Shown here: one piece after another, positions 25,964-35,221 of the stretch | How positions within the stretch are numbered: the stretch's first letter is position 1 | Layout: the number at the start of each line of letters is the position of its first letter | Notes under the pieces: model-generated | What the model was told of the DNA's origin: nothing | Seen by the model: the letters and a program-made list of their open reading frames with translations, nothing else | Database searches by the model: none | Origin: Echinicola rosea | GTDB taxonomy: Bacteria > Bacteroidota > Bacteroidia > Cytophagales > Cyclobacteriaceae | Direction of reading: 5' to 3' | Length of the DNA: 64,000 nucleotides | Assembly (NCBI RefSeq): GCF_005281475.1 | Contig: NZ_CP040106.1 | Coordinates: forward strand, 3,376,501-3,440,500 | Position numbers and translations under genes: made by a program

Positions 25964-26029
25964 TGACATATGTCATGTTTTGGGGTGTGTGATAGTCATT
26001 ACTTATCCTTCTTACAAAGGATATCTTTG
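25964..26029 (+). promoter_or_regulatory. Second Crp/Fnr-type site and -7 element before the 26053 gene
   Basis: TGACATATGTCA (25964-25975) is a perfect dyad of the TGAC-N4-GTCA form. TATCTTTG at 26022-26029 matches TAnnTTTG; the start would be near 26035, placing the dyad at about -65. No TTTG at -33 is seen. The start point excludes the ATG at 26032 as the initiation codon of the next gene. Confidence 0.55.
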
Positions 26030-26052
26030 TTATGATAGTAAATCGGAGGTAT

Positions 26053-26676
26053 ATGAAAGAAGGTTACATAGACGGCAGTAAGCACATGGGAGGTATATGG
26101 TCGGCATTGAGCAAGGATGAACTACCTTTCCAACCCAAAAGGGAAAATCATCAAAGCGACAACACCGACCTACGATCACCACCAATGTTCATCGTGGGGG
26201 AAATCTGTACCATAATGGATTGGTATAGAAAAAGAAAACGCAGGATTTACCAATTAAAAAATGGCCCGGAACAACCTTTGGTCATTTTTGATAAACAAAT
26301 GTCCCTTCAGAGAATTTTGCTCCATTACGACGGAAAGAAGGAATCTGTCAAAGGCATCAAGGGATTTGTATCGATTTTTGAGGAGGAATTAAAGCAAAGT
26401 CATATCACCGTAGTTTCTCCGGATTTTATTCCCAAGTCTAAAATTGCGGAAGAGGCGTCTTTGGTTCGCCTGCTTTCACAAAAGTCCACCGAGACAAGCT
26501 TCATTAAGTTCAATTTTAATGAGATCAATGAATTTTGGAATTACAGCCTTAAGGAAGAATATACCCTGTTAGTGACCTCTAAGAAAAATCTTGTAAAATT
26601 CATAAAACTCTCGCTAATGCTTTGCAAAGAAAATACAAAAGGTGTAAAGAATCATCCAAGCATTTTTTTGGTATAG
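26053..26676 (+). CDS. Unknown protein, possibly a divergent universal-stress-type fold
   Basis: A 207-residue cytoplasmic protein that I do not recognise. From about residue 75 it has a segment ILLHYDGKKESVKGIKGFV that resembles the first strand-helix of universal stress proteins (ILVPYDGS...A..A), and later strands (ITVVSPDFIPKS, YTLLVTSKKNLVKFIKLSL) would suit an alpha/beta fold; this is only suggestive. The start at 26053 is preferred because CGGAGG lies just upstream and the predicted transcription start is near 26035; an ATG at 26032 is in frame. It sits between the Crp/Fnr gene and ccoI and has its own Fnr-type dyad. Confidence 0.7.
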   Translation: MKEGYIDGSKHMGGIWSALSKDELPFQPKRENHQSDNTDLRSPPMFIVGEICTIMDWYRKRKRRIYQLKNGPEQPLVIFDKQMSLQRILLHYDGKKESVKGIKGFVSIFEEELKQSHITVVSPDFIPKSKIAEEASLVRLLSQKSTETSFIKFNFNEINEFWNYSLKEEYTLLVTSKKNLVKFIKLSLMLCKENTKGVKNHPSIFLV

Positions 26677-26746
26677 TATGTTTTGCCAATTTTTATGTGG
26701 TAAAGTGTATAAATATTAGTATTAATAGTTAAATTAAAGCATAACC

Positions 26747-29185
26747 ATGATGAGGATGAAACAATTAAATAATACAAGTTTTATATTATGTTTTCATTGT
26801 GGGGAAAAATGCCAAGAGGAATCGTTGGTTCATGACGAGAGAAGCTTTTGCTGTCCCGGATGCAAGCTGGTATATGAGGTGCTGAAGGAAAATGACCTTT
26901 CCAGTTACTATGAATATGGCAGCCGCCCTGGTACCCGTCAGGCGGGAGCAGGTCAATCTGAAAATAAATTTGACTATTTGGATGAACCTGATGTGATCCA
27001 AAAACTGGTGGACTTTTCGAATGAAAAGGAAACCCATATCACTTTTACCATCCCGGCCATCCATTGTGCCTCCTGTATTTGGCTGTTGGAAAACCTACAC
27101 CAATTGAACGGGGATATTTTTTATTCTAGGGCTGATTTTGTCAAAAAGGAATGCCAAGTAAAGTTTTATACCGAGCGGAGCAGTTTGAAAACAGTCGTAA
27201 AGCTTCTTTCTAAGATCGGTTATATGCCGACCATTAACCTGTCGAGCTATAGTGGGAGCAAAGGGGCATCCCAAATGGATAAGCGGTTGATATATAAGTT
27301 GGCGGTTGCTGGATTTTGTTTTGGCAATATGATGTTTTTCAGCTTGCCCGAGTATTTTAGTGAAGTGACCTTGCTGGAAGAGGAGTTTAGGGGGCTATTT
27401 GGGTACCTAAATTTGGCACTTTCACTTCCTGTTGTGCTGTATGCGGCTACCGACTATTATCGATCCGCTTGGTATGCCCTCAAAAATGGCAGGGTAAATA
27501 TGGACGTGCCAATCGTCATGGGAATTGCAGCCTTGTTTCTCTATAGTTTGTTTGAGGTGATAGGAGGAGGGGCAGGTTATCTGGATTCATTGGGCGGATT
27601 GATTTTCTTTTTATTGATAGGAAAATATTATCAACAAAAGACCTATGATACCCTTTCATTTGACAGGGATTATACGGCTTATTTCCCCTTGGCGGTGACC
27701 AGGATGAAACAGGAGGGGGAAGAGGTGGTTTCCTTGCCCAAGCTAAAGGTGGGCGATACGATCAAGATCAGAAAGGGTGAATTGATCCCTGCAGACAGCC
27801 TTTTGATCGGAGGTGATGCGCAGGTTGATTACAGTTTTGTAACAGGGGAAGAGGTGCCTGTGCCCGTGACGGTAGGGCATTTGATCTATGCTGGTGGCAG
27901 GCAGCAGGCTGGCACTTTGCTGTTGAATGTTCAGAAAGAACCATCCCAGGGATATTTAACCGGTCTTTGGAACCATGACAGTTTTAAGGAAGAGCCACGT
28001 GAAGACCTCAGTACCCTGGCCAATAAAATCAGCGGAAAATTCACACTGGCGGTCTTGGCAATTGCGGTGTCCACTTTTGTTTTTTATAGCCTGACCGATT
28101 TGTCCTTAGCGGTCAGGGCTTTTTCCAGTGTGCTTATTGTGGCATGTCCATGTGCATTGGCACTTTCTACACCCTTTACTTTGGGAAATACCCTGAGGAT
28201 CATGGGGAATAAGAAGTTTTTTCTGAAAAATGGCCAGGTGATAGAGCGGCTAGCAGGAATAACGGATTATGTTTTCGATAAAACAGGGACATTAACGGAT
28301 CCGGGCTTGGCGCAAGTGGAGTTTATTGGCGAGGTGCTATCGGATGATCTTAAAATGGCCATTAAGATGATGGTGGGAGAATCCACACACCCTTTGAGCC
28401 ATCGGATAAATAGCTGGCTTCCAAATTACGAACCGGTATATGTCGAAGGCATCCAAGAACATGTGGGATATGGATTAGAGGCCATTTACCAAGGAGACAT
28501 TATTCGTTTGGGGGCGCCTGATTGGCTGGGATTGGAAAAGGTAAAGTGCCAAGCGGGTGGTAATCGGGTGTACTTGGCCATCAATGAAATGGTAGTGGGC
28601 TATTTTCATGTCATGAGTACCTTGAGAGAAGGAGTAAGACAAACTATCCAAGACCTCATGTCTAAGGGCGAAGTGCATGTGCTCTCAGGCGACAGGGCCA
28701 CAGATGGAGCCAAACTACAGAAGCTATTGGGAAGTGGAGTGTTGATGAATTTTAACCAGAGTCCCACCGATAAGCTTGAATACCTCCGTCACCTCAATGC
28801 TAAAGGGAAATCGACAGTAATGATAGGAGATGGACTGAACGATGCCGGTGCATTGCAGGAAAGTGACGTGGGGATCGCTGTGACAGATCAGGCGACCTAT
28901 TTTTCGCCTGCCAGTGATGCCATAATGGATGCTGAAGTGCTACCGAAGCTTCCCGCTTTCATTCATTTGGCGCGTGATAGCAAAAAGGTCATCCTCTCCA
29001 GTTTTGTCATCAGTTTGATTTACAATGTAGTTGGGATTGGATTGGCTGTGCAGGGGCTTCTAAGTCCAGTGGTTTGTGCTGTTTTGATGCCGCTAAGCAG
29101 TATTTCGGTAGTGGTCTTTACTACAGTAATGATGAATTTTCTTTCATATAAAAGAGGACTTAAATCCAATAGGCAATGGAAGTGA
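26747..29185 (+). CDS. ccoI: Copper-transporting P-type ATPase CcoI/FixI
   Basis: Supplies copper for cbb3 oxidase assembly. 812 residues: an N-terminal Cys-rich zinc-ribbon-like domain (FHCGEKC, then FCCPGC at 34-39), a heavy-metal domain with C107-A-S-C110, eight predicted membrane helices, the intramembrane metal motif C467-P-C469, the phosphorylation site D511-K-T-G-T-L-T, the HP locus (STHPLSH) and the hinge G694-D-G-L-N-D. The N-terminal cysteine domain distinguishes CcoI-type pumps from CopA. The 3' end overlaps ccoS by 10 bases. Confidence 0.95.
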   Translation: MMRMKQLNNTSFILCFHCGEKCQEESLVHDERSFCCPGCKLVYEVLKENDLSSYYEYGSRPGTRQAGAGQSENKFDYLDEPDVIQKLVDFSNEKETHITFTIPAIHCASCIWLLENLHQLNGDIFYSRADFVKKECQVKFYTERSSLKTVVKLLSKIGYMPTINLSSYSGSKGASQMDKRLIYKLAVAGFCFGNMMFFSLPEYFSEVTLLEEEFRGLFGYLNLALSLPVVLYAATDYYRSAWYALKNGRVNMDVPIVMGIAALFLYSLFEVIGGGAGYLDSLGGLIFFLLIGKYYQQKTYDTLSFDRDYTAYFPLAVTRMKQEGEEVVSLPKLKVGDTIKIRKGELIPADSLLIGGDAQVDYSFVTGEEVPVPVTVGHLIYAGGRQQAGTLLLNVQKEPSQGYLTGLWNHDSFKEEPREDLSTLANKISGKFTLAVLAIAVSTFVFYSLTDLSLAVRAFSSVLIVACPCALALSTPFTLGNTLRIMGNKKFFLKNGQVIERLAGITDYVFDKTGTLTDPGLAQVEFIGEVLSDDLKMAIKMMVGESTHPLSHRINSWLPNYEPVYVEGIQEHVGYGLEAIYQGDIIRLGAPDWLGLEKVKCQAGGNRVYLAINEMVVGYFHVMSTLREGVRQTIQDLMSKGEVHVLSGDRATDGAKLQKLLGSGVLMNFNQSPTDKLEYLRHLNAKGKSTVMIGDGLNDAGALQESDVGIAVTDQATYFSPASDAIMDAEVLPKLPAFIHLARDSKKVILSSFVISLIYNVVGIGLAVQGLLSPVVCAVLMPLSSISVVVFTTVMMNFLSYKRGLKSNRQWK

Positions 29186-29355
29186 TATTTGTATTGATCG
29201 GCATCAGTTTGATTTTGGCGCTGGCATTTCTTGTCCTTTTCATCAGGGCAATGAAGGCTGGCCAATTTGATGACACCTATACTCCTTCCATAAGGATACT
29301 CTTCGATAAAAACAAAAAGTCAGATTCAAGTAAAACAACAACTAAATCTAAGTAG
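29176..29355 (+). CDS. ccoS: cbb3-type cytochrome oxidase assembly protein CcoS
   Basis: A 59-codon gene overlapping the end of ccoI by 10 bases in another frame and ending 2 bases before ccoN. The product begins MEVIFVLIGISLILALAFLV, one membrane helix, then FIRAMKAGQFDD, the conserved CcoS pattern (W/R-A-x-x-x-GQFDD), and a short Lys-rich tail. CcoS is needed for cofactor insertion in the oxidase. Gene order ccoI-ccoS is the usual one. Confidence 0.92.
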   Translation: MEVIFVLIGISLILALAFLVLFIRAMKAGQFDDTYTPSIRILFDKNKKSDSSKTTTKSK

Positions 29356-29357
29356 AT

Positions 29358-31511
29358 ATGTCAGAATCACTACTGGAAAAGTTCAGTTACGATAATAAGA
29401 TCGTAAAGTACTTTGGAGCCGCCACCATCATATGGGGCGTAGTCGGGATGCTGGTGGGTATATTGGCCGCCACCCAGCTTTTTCTTCCTGAGGCCAATCT
29501 CGGAAACCCTTATACCACTTTTGGCAGGATCCGTCCGCTGCATACCAATGCGGTGATCTTCGCCTTTGTGGGTAATGCGATTTTTGCAGGGGTATATTAT
29601 TCCATGCCGCGGTTGCTGAAGGCAAGGATGTGGAGCGATACCCTTAGCTGGATCAATTTCTGGGGATGGCAGTTGATCATTTTGGCGGCTGCCATTACGC
29701 TTCCACTTGGGCTGACTACTTCCAAGGAATATGCCGAATTGGAATGGCCCATAGATATTGCCATTGCGGTGGTATGGGTTGCTTTTGGAGCCAATATGAT
29801 CGGTACGCTGATCAAGCGACGTGAACGGCACATGTACGTGGCCATTTGGTTTTACCTGGCCTCTTTTGTAACGGTAGCGGTGCTGCACATTTTCAATTCC
29901 CTTGAGTTGCCCGTATCCTTGTTTAAGAGCTATTCGGCCTATGCTGGGGTTCAGGACGCCTTGGTACAGTGGTGGTATGGACATAATGCAGTGGCATTTT
30001 TCCTGACGACTCCCTATCTGGGGTTGATGTACTATTATTTGCCCAAGGCGGCAAACAGGCCTATATATTCGTATAAATTATCCATTATACACTTTTGGGC
30101 GCTGATCTTTATTTATATCTGGGCGGGACCGCACCATTTGCTTTATACAGCTTTACCGAATTGGGCACAGGTACTTGGCGTAGCGTTCTCGATCATGCTG
30201 ATTGCCCCTTCTTGGGGAGGGATGGTAAATGGACTGTTGACCTTAAGGGGGGCTTGGGACAAGGTACGTGTGGATCCTGTGCTGAAATTTATGGTAGTGG
30301 CGGTGACAGCTTACGGTATGGCCACCTTCGAAGGTCCCTTGCTTTCACTCAAGAGCGTCAATGCCATCGCCCACTATACAGACTGGATCGTAGCGCACGT
30401 GCATATTGGAGGATTGGGCTGGAATGGCTTCCTTACTTTTGGTATGCTCTACTGGTTATGGCCCAGAATGTGGAACACCAAGTTGTATTCCGTCAAGCTG
30501 GCCAATACCCACTTCTGGCTAGGGACACTTGGAATCCTTTTTTATGCACTGCCGATGTACGTGGCCGCCTTGACCCAAAGCCTCATGTGGAAAGAATTCA
30601 ATGAGATGGGGAGATTGGCTTATCCAAACTTCCTGGAAACCACATTGGAGATCGTTCCGATGTATATGTTCAGGGCGTTTGGTGGTGTGCTTTATTTAAG
30701 TGGTACGCTGATCATGATCTATAACCTGGTGAAGACCACAAAAGTAGGGACATTCGTAGCTGAAGAACCCGATGAAGCGCCTGCGTTGACCAAACCAAAA
30801 GCCCAAAAGGGTGAATACTGGCATCATGTGTGGGAGAGAAAGCCCATTTTCTTTACGGTCTTGGCTACCGTGGCCATTCTGATCGGTGGAGCCATTGAGA
30901 TCATCCCGACCATTCTGGTCAAGTCCAATGTGCCAACGATTTCCAGTGTGGAGCCCTATACGCCACTAGAGCTCCAAGGTCGGGACATTTACATCAAAAA
31001 TGGTTGTGTGGGATGCCATTCCCAAATGATCAGGCCATTTCGGTCTGAGACCGAGCGATATGGTGAGTATTCCAAAGCTGGGGAGTTTGTCTATGACCGG
31101 CCATTCCTTTGGGGCTCCAAACGAACGGGACCCGACCTGCACCGTGTAGGAGGAAAGTATCCTGATAGCTGGCATTATCACCACATGCTCGATCCGCGAA
31201 CGATGTCGCCAGGATCCACCATGCCAGCCTATGACTGGATGATCACCGAGACGATGGACCATGAAGACCTGCCTGCCAAAATCCGCACCCTACAGAAACT
31301 CGGCGTGCCTTACCCTGAGGGCTATGCGGATGGGGCTGCCATGGAAGACTTGAATGTCCAGGCAAATGAAATTGCAACTGGGCTGAAAGAGGCTAATATT
31401 GAGGTGCTGCCCAATACGGAAATTGTGGCGCTGATCGCCTACTTGCAGCGGTTGGGGACGGATATCAAAAAGCTGGATGCACCTACTGAATCAACAAGTG
31501 AGGCAAAATAA
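29358..31511 (+). CDS. ccoNO: cbb3-type cytochrome c oxidase, fused subunits I and II (CcoN-CcoO)
   Basis: 717 residues. The first about 480 are CcoN: twelve membrane helices with the haem and copper ligands visible in HTNAVIFAFVGNAIFAG, WWYGHNAVAFFLTT, GPHHLLYTALPNW and HYTDWIVAHVHIGGLGW. After a linker (about 480-500) comes CcoO: one membrane helix (IFFTVLATVAILIGGAIEI) and a periplasmic monohaem cytochrome c domain with C550-V-G-C-H554 and MSPGSTMPAYDW providing the Met ligand. In proteobacteria these are two proteins; in Bacteroidota they are commonly fused. It is the catalytic subunit for oxygen reduction at low oxygen. Confidence 0.96.
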   Translation: MSESLLEKFSYDNKIVKYFGAATIIWGVVGMLVGILAATQLFLPEANLGNPYTTFGRIRPLHTNAVIFAFVGNAIFAGVYYSMPRLLKARMWSDTLSWINFWGWQLIILAAAITLPLGLTTSKEYAELEWPIDIAIAVVWVAFGANMIGTLIKRRERHMYVAIWFYLASFVTVAVLHIFNSLELPVSLFKSYSAYAGVQDALVQWWYGHNAVAFFLTTPYLGLMYYYLPKAANRPIYSYKLSIIHFWALIFIYIWAGPHHLLYTALPNWAQVLGVAFSIMLIAPSWGGMVNGLLTLRGAWDKVRVDPVLKFMVVAVTAYGMATFEGPLLSLKSVNAIAHYTDWIVAHVHIGGLGWNGFLTFGMLYWLWPRMWNTKLYSVKLANTHFWLGTLGILFYALPMYVAALTQSLMWKEFNEMGRLAYPNFLETTLEIVPMYMFRAFGGVLYLSGTLIMIYNLVKTTKVGTFVAEEPDEAPALTKPKAQKGEYWHHVWERKPIFFTVLATVAILIGGAIEIIPTILVKSNVPTISSVEPYTPLELQGRDIYIKNGCVGCHSQMIRPFRSETERYGEYSKAGEFVYDRPFLWGSKRTGPDLHRVGGKYPDSWHYHHMLDPRTMSPGSTMPAYDWMITETMDHEDLPAKIRTLQKLGVPYPEGYADGAAMEDLNVQANEIATGLKEANIEVLPNTEIVALIAYLQRLGTDIKKLDAPTESTSEAK

Positions 31512-31523
31512 ATCAAGACAACT

Positions 31524-31715
31524 ATGCAAAAGGAAATATTAAGTTCGATCGAAAACGTAGAAATATACCCTATCATTTCGTTACTGGTTTTTGTGCTTTT
31601 TTTTGTGGGAATGGGATGGTGGGTCCTACGCGCGGACAAGCAATATATCGACCACATGAAATCACTTCCTGTAGATGATGATCACCAAAATGAAGAAAGC
31701 CATGAAAAGAAATAA
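31524..31715 (+). CDS. ccoQ: cbb3 oxidase small subunit CcoQ-like
   Basis: A 63-residue protein with one membrane helix (IISLLVFVLFFVGMGWWVL) followed by RADKQYIDHMKSLPVDD, the arrangement of CcoQ/FixQ, the small stabilising subunit. It lies 12 bases after ccoNO and overlaps the start of ccoP by up to 41 bases. Assignment rests on length, topology and position. Confidence 0.85.
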   Translation: MQKEILSSIENVEIYPIISLLVFVLFFVGMGWWVLRADKQYIDHMKSLPVDDDHQNEESHEKK

Positions 31716-32646
31716 AATTGCACTGATGACCATTGTTTTGGGATTAGGTTGTACTTCAGCTTATGCCCAAGATGCTGCAGAGGACAAAGGCTTCTGGTCT
31801 GCCTTAGGGACCATGGACAGTAGTGAGCTGATGCTTTTGCTGATGATCATGGTGATGTTAGGTGTTTTGGTAATGCTATTATTGCTCATGATTTACCTGA
31901 TGTCCTTTATCGTGACGCTACTAAAGCAAGAAAACCCAGCATTGGCCAACCAGCCCAGCTGGTGGGAAAGCTTTAAAGAACGTTTTGTTTTCGGAAAACT
32001 CAAGCCAGTGGAGGAGGAAGATGAAATCATGCTCAGTCATAATTATGACGGTATTCGTGAACTGGACAATTTTATGCCGCCATGGCTGACTTACCTGTTT
32101 TACGGATCCACGATTTTTGCCATTTTCTATTTGATCAATTATTCCGCCATTGGCTGGGGCAAAACACCGGAAGAAGAATACCAAGCGCAGCTTAAGGCGG
32201 AGGAAATAGCAGCCGAAAAACGGAAGGCTTTGGCTTTGGCTTCCATAGACGAAAGCAATGTGGAACTGGACCAATCGGAGTTTGTCCTCACGGCAGGTGC
32301 GGACATTTATCAAAATAACTGCGTGGCTTGTCATGCTGCCGATGGCGGTGGTGGTGTGGGGCCTAATTTCACTGATGAATATTGGCTTCATGGTGGCAGC
32401 ATCAAGGATGTGTTTAAAACGGTGAAATATGGAATTCCGGATAAGGGGATGATTCCCTGGCAGGATCAGCTCAGTCCTGAGGAAATCATGCAGGTATCCA
32501 ACTTTATTTTGTCAATGAGAGGAACCACTCCGGCAAACCCAAAAGAACCGCAAGGAGAGCTTTATGTGCCGGAAAGTGATGATGGTAGTGATGCAGCGGA
32601 TGATTCAGCCATGGTGAAAGCAGACACCACAATGGTAGGAACCTAA
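31690..32646 (+). CDS. ccoP: cbb3 oxidase cytochrome c subunit CcoP (monohaem)
   Basis: 318 residues (323 if the ATG at 31675 is used; both overlap ccoQ). There is an N-terminal hydrophobic leader, a long membrane segment (ELMLLLMIMVMLGVLVML...), the CcoP N-terminal domain with HNYDGIRELDNFMPPWLTYLFYGS and a second helix, then one cytochrome c domain with C-V-A-C-H (about residues 211-215) and GMIPWQDQL with the Met ligand. Classical CcoP is dihaem; only one CxxCH is present here. The acidic C-terminal tail is low complexity. It passes electrons to the CcoNO core. Confidence 0.94.
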   Translation: MKKAMKRNKIALMTIVLGLGCTSAYAQDAAEDKGFWSALGTMDSSELMLLLMIMVMLGVLVMLLLLMIYLMSFIVTLLKQENPALANQPSWWESFKERFVFGKLKPVEEEDEIMLSHNYDGIRELDNFMPPWLTYLFYGSTIFAIFYLINYSAIGWGKTPEEEYQAQLKAEEIAAEKRKALALASIDESNVELDQSEFVLTAGADIYQNNCVACHAADGGGGVGPNFTDEYWLHGGSIKDVFKTVKYGIPDKGMIPWQDQLSPEEIMQVSNFILSMRGTTPANPKEPQGELYVPESDDGSDAADDSAMVKADTTMVGT

Positions 32647-32660
32647 AAAACTTCGTCGAT

Positions 32661-34073
32661 ATGAGTGAAAAGCAGCAAAATAGTCAAGAAGCTTTCAGGG
32701 ATTCCTTGGCCACGGTAAAGTCAGATGGTGGTCGAAACTGGATCTTTCCCAAAAAAGTCACCGGGTTTTTCTATCGTTGGAGAACCTGGGTTTCGTGGCT
32801 GTTATTGGTCATCCTGTTTGCTGGACCTTTTCTGAAAATTGATGGTGAGCCATTCCTTCTGCTCAATGTCTTTGAAAGGAAGTTTGTCATCTTTGGTCAG
32901 GTCTTTTGGCCTCAGGATACGTATATCCTGCTTTTCCTACTGCTTATATTGTTTGTCTTCATCATCTTGTTTACTGTGGTCTTTGGCAGGGTGTTTTGCG
33001 GATGGATATGTCCGCAGACGCTTTTTATGGAGATGGTATTCCGTAAGATTGAATATTGGATCGAGGGAGATGCGAGTCAACAGCGGAAGCTCAATGCTAT
33101 GCCGTGGAATCGGAAAAAGATAAGTAAGAAAGGTGTGAAATTCGTGATCTTTTCGATGGTATCGCTGCTTATTGCCCATACGGTAATGGCGTATTTGATT
33201 GGGATCGAGAAGACGCTTGAGACGATCAGTCATCCGCCAAGTGAAAACTTGGCGGGTTTTATGGGACTGCTTTTTTTTGCGGGAGTATTCATGCTGGTCT
33301 TTAGCTTGTTTAGGGAACAGGTCTGCACAGTGGTGTGTCCATACGGAAGGCTCCAAGGGGTATTGCTGGACACCAATTCCATTAATGTCACCTACGACTA
33401 TGTGCGGGGTGAACCACGTGGTAAGATCAACAAGAGAAAAACAGATGCGCCACCAAAAGGGGATTGTATCGACTGTACATTATGTGTGCAGGTGTGTCCC
33501 ACGGGAATCGATATTCGAAATGGTGTCCAAATGGAATGTGTGAACTGCACCGCCTGTATGGATGCCTGTGACGAGGTCATGGAAAAAGTCCATCGCCCCA
33601 AAGGCCTGATCAGGTATGCCTCTGAAAATAGTATCAAAGAAGGCCGTCAAAAATTGATCACTCCCAGGGTCATGGGGTATTCTGCAGTACTGATCCTGTT
33701 GATTGCGGCATTTGTGGGACTATTGATGATGAGGACTGAGCTTTCGGCTACCATCACCCGCTTTAGGGGGATGACGTACCAAGAGCGTACCGATGGCCAG
33801 GTCAGTAACTTGTACGAGGTGACGTTTATCAACAAGACCTTTGAAGAACAACACGTACAAATAATTGCAGAAGACGATCGCTTTCGTATTGAGGCCAACG
33901 ATGAGGGCAACTGGATACTGGAAGGACAGTCCAAGCTTGAAGGAAGGTTTTTCTTGGTCATCGAAGGAGCGGATGTCCGAGCGATCAATGAAAAGGTAAC
34001 CCTTTTAATATTGCAGAATGGAAAGGAAATCGATCAGATTTCGACCAATTTTATGGCGCCATTGCCGGATTGA
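32661..34073 (+). CDS. ccoG: cbb3 oxidase accessory protein CcoG (4Fe-4S, polyferredoxin)
   Basis: 470 residues with about five membrane helices. The first Cys motif is GRVFCGWICPQTLFMEM (about residues 111-127) and the two ferredoxin clusters are CIDCTLCVQVCPTGIDIR and CVNCTACMDACDEVM (about residues 269-307). A soluble immunoglobulin-like C-terminal domain (FixG C-term) follows. CcoG reduces copper for delivery to the oxidase. 14 bases after ccoP, 18 before fixH. Confidence 0.95.
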   Translation: MSEKQQNSQEAFRDSLATVKSDGGRNWIFPKKVTGFFYRWRTWVSWLLLVILFAGPFLKIDGEPFLLLNVFERKFVIFGQVFWPQDTYILLFLLLILFVFIILFTVVFGRVFCGWICPQTLFMEMVFRKIEYWIEGDASQQRKLNAMPWNRKKISKKGVKFVIFSMVSLLIAHTVMAYLIGIEKTLETISHPPSENLAGFMGLLFFAGVFMLVFSLFREQVCTVVCPYGRLQGVLLDTNSINVTYDYVRGEPRGKINKRKTDAPPKGDCIDCTLCVQVCPTGIDIRNGVQMECVNCTACMDACDEVMEKVHRPKGLIRYASENSIKEGRQKLITPRVMGYSAVLILLIAAFVGLLMMRTELSATITRFRGMTYQERTDGQVSNLYEVTFINKTFEEQHVQIIAEDDRFRIEANDEGNWILEGQSKLEGRFFLVIEGADVRAINEKVTLLILQNGKEIDQISTNFMAPLPD

Positions 34074-34091
34074 TAACTAAAAGAAGAAAAA

Positions 34092-34517
34092 ATGAACTGG
34101 GGAAAAGGTATTGTATTGTTTTTTGTGGTATTTGTGACGTTTGTCTTTACGATGGTGGGCATCTGCATGAAGCAAGATGATATCCACTTGGTGACCCAAA
34201 ATTACTACGAAGAAGAAATCAAGTATCAGGAGCAAATTGAAAAGGCTTCCAATGCCGCCATGCTCGACCAAGAAGTCATGGTGTTTGATGTTGGGCAGAA
34301 GGAACTGCTGGTCGATTTGGAGAAAGGGGCAAAGGGAACCCTTTGGCTTTTTAGGCCTTCTGATGCCCGATTGGACCAAAAGATATCACTGGAATTTGAT
34401 AGCCCAAAGCAACAAACGGTGAGCCTTCGTGAGCTCAAAAGTGGCTATTGGAAAGTGAAACTGGCTTGGGAGGTAGGTGGAAAGGCTTATTATGAAGAGA
34501 AAAAAATCACCCTCTAA
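34092..34517 (+). CDS. fixH: FixH family protein
   Basis: 141 residues with an N-terminal membrane helix (IVLFFVVFVTFVFTMVGICM) and a periplasmic domain holding DIHLVTQNYYEEEIKYQEQI, the FixH (CcoH) family hallmark, and a C-terminal SGYWKVKLAWEVGGKAYYEE strand pair. It is an assembly factor for the cbb3 oxidase. Its stop codon shares one base with the next start (TAATG), indicating coupled translation. Confidence 0.92.
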   Translation: MNWGKGIVLFFVVFVTFVFTMVGICMKQDDIHLVTQNYYEEEIKYQEQIEKASNAAMLDQEVMVFDVGQKELLVDLEKGAKGTLWLFRPSDARLDQKISLEFDSPKQQTVSLRELKSGYWKVKLAWEVGGKAYYEEKKITL

Positions 34518-35221
34518 TGATTTGGACAGCGCTGATATTGGGTTTTTTAGGTTCATTTCACTGTCTGGGGATGTGTGGACCAATCGCACTGGCGGTATCG
34601 GCCACGGATGCCAAGCGGTATTGGTGGAGAAAACTTTGGTATAATGTCGGCAGGACCGTTACTTATGGCGTTCTGGGGATCTTGGTGGGATTTTTGGGTA
34701 AAGGACTGGAATTGGCCGGAATACAGCAATGGCTTTCAATGTCGATTGGAGCCCTGATCATTGTTTTTGCGCTGCTGTACAAGCAAAGTGAGCGGGTTTT
34801 GGCTCGTGGTGGATTTTATGGGATGATGGCAAAAGTTAAGACAGCTTTGGGCTATTGGCTAAAAAAAGGTGGTACTACGGCCTTTTTTATGACTGGTCTG
34901 GTGAACGGTTTTTTGCCTTGTGGTATGGTCTATATTGCGTTATTGGCCTCGTTGGCCTTGTCAAATCCTTTGCAAGGAGCCGTGTATATGATGGCTTTCG
35001 GTCTCGGGACACTTCCGTTACTGTTTTTGTTGATGGTCGGAAGTGATGTTTTTTCGCCGATGTGGAGACAGCGACTCTTTAAGATGATGCCCTATTTTGC
35101 CGTTTTGATAGGGGTGCTTTTTATTTTTAGAGGATTGGGATTGGGAATACATTTTTTAAGTCCAGAATTGGGAGGTTTTGACCTGACAGCTGGAGCCTCG
35201 GACATGACCATTTGTAAGTAA
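34517..35221 (+). CDS. Sulfite exporter TauE/SafE-like membrane protein of the cco cluster
   Basis: 234 residues with six membrane helices. The starting IWTALILGFLGSFHCLGMCGPIA and a second FFMTGLVNGFLPCGMVYIALLASLAL segment carry the paired Cys/Pro motif (GMCGP, LPCG) of the DsbD/CcdA/SafE superfamily. In Bacteroidota this gene regularly ends cbb3 clusters and is thought to help with copper handling or thiol redox during assembly. It overlaps fixH by one base. The C-terminal end is short and unclear. Confidence 0.88.
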   Translation: MIWTALILGFLGSFHCLGMCGPIALAVSATDAKRYWWRKLWYNVGRTVTYGVLGILVGFLGKGLELAGIQQWLSMSIGALIIVFALLYKQSERVLARGGFYGMMAKVKTALGYWLKKGGTTAFFMTGLVNGFLPCGMVYIALLASLALSNPLQGAVYMMAFGLGTLPLLFLLMVGSDVFSPMWRQRLFKMMPYFAVLIGVLFIFRGLGLGIHFLSPELGGFDLTAGASDMTICK

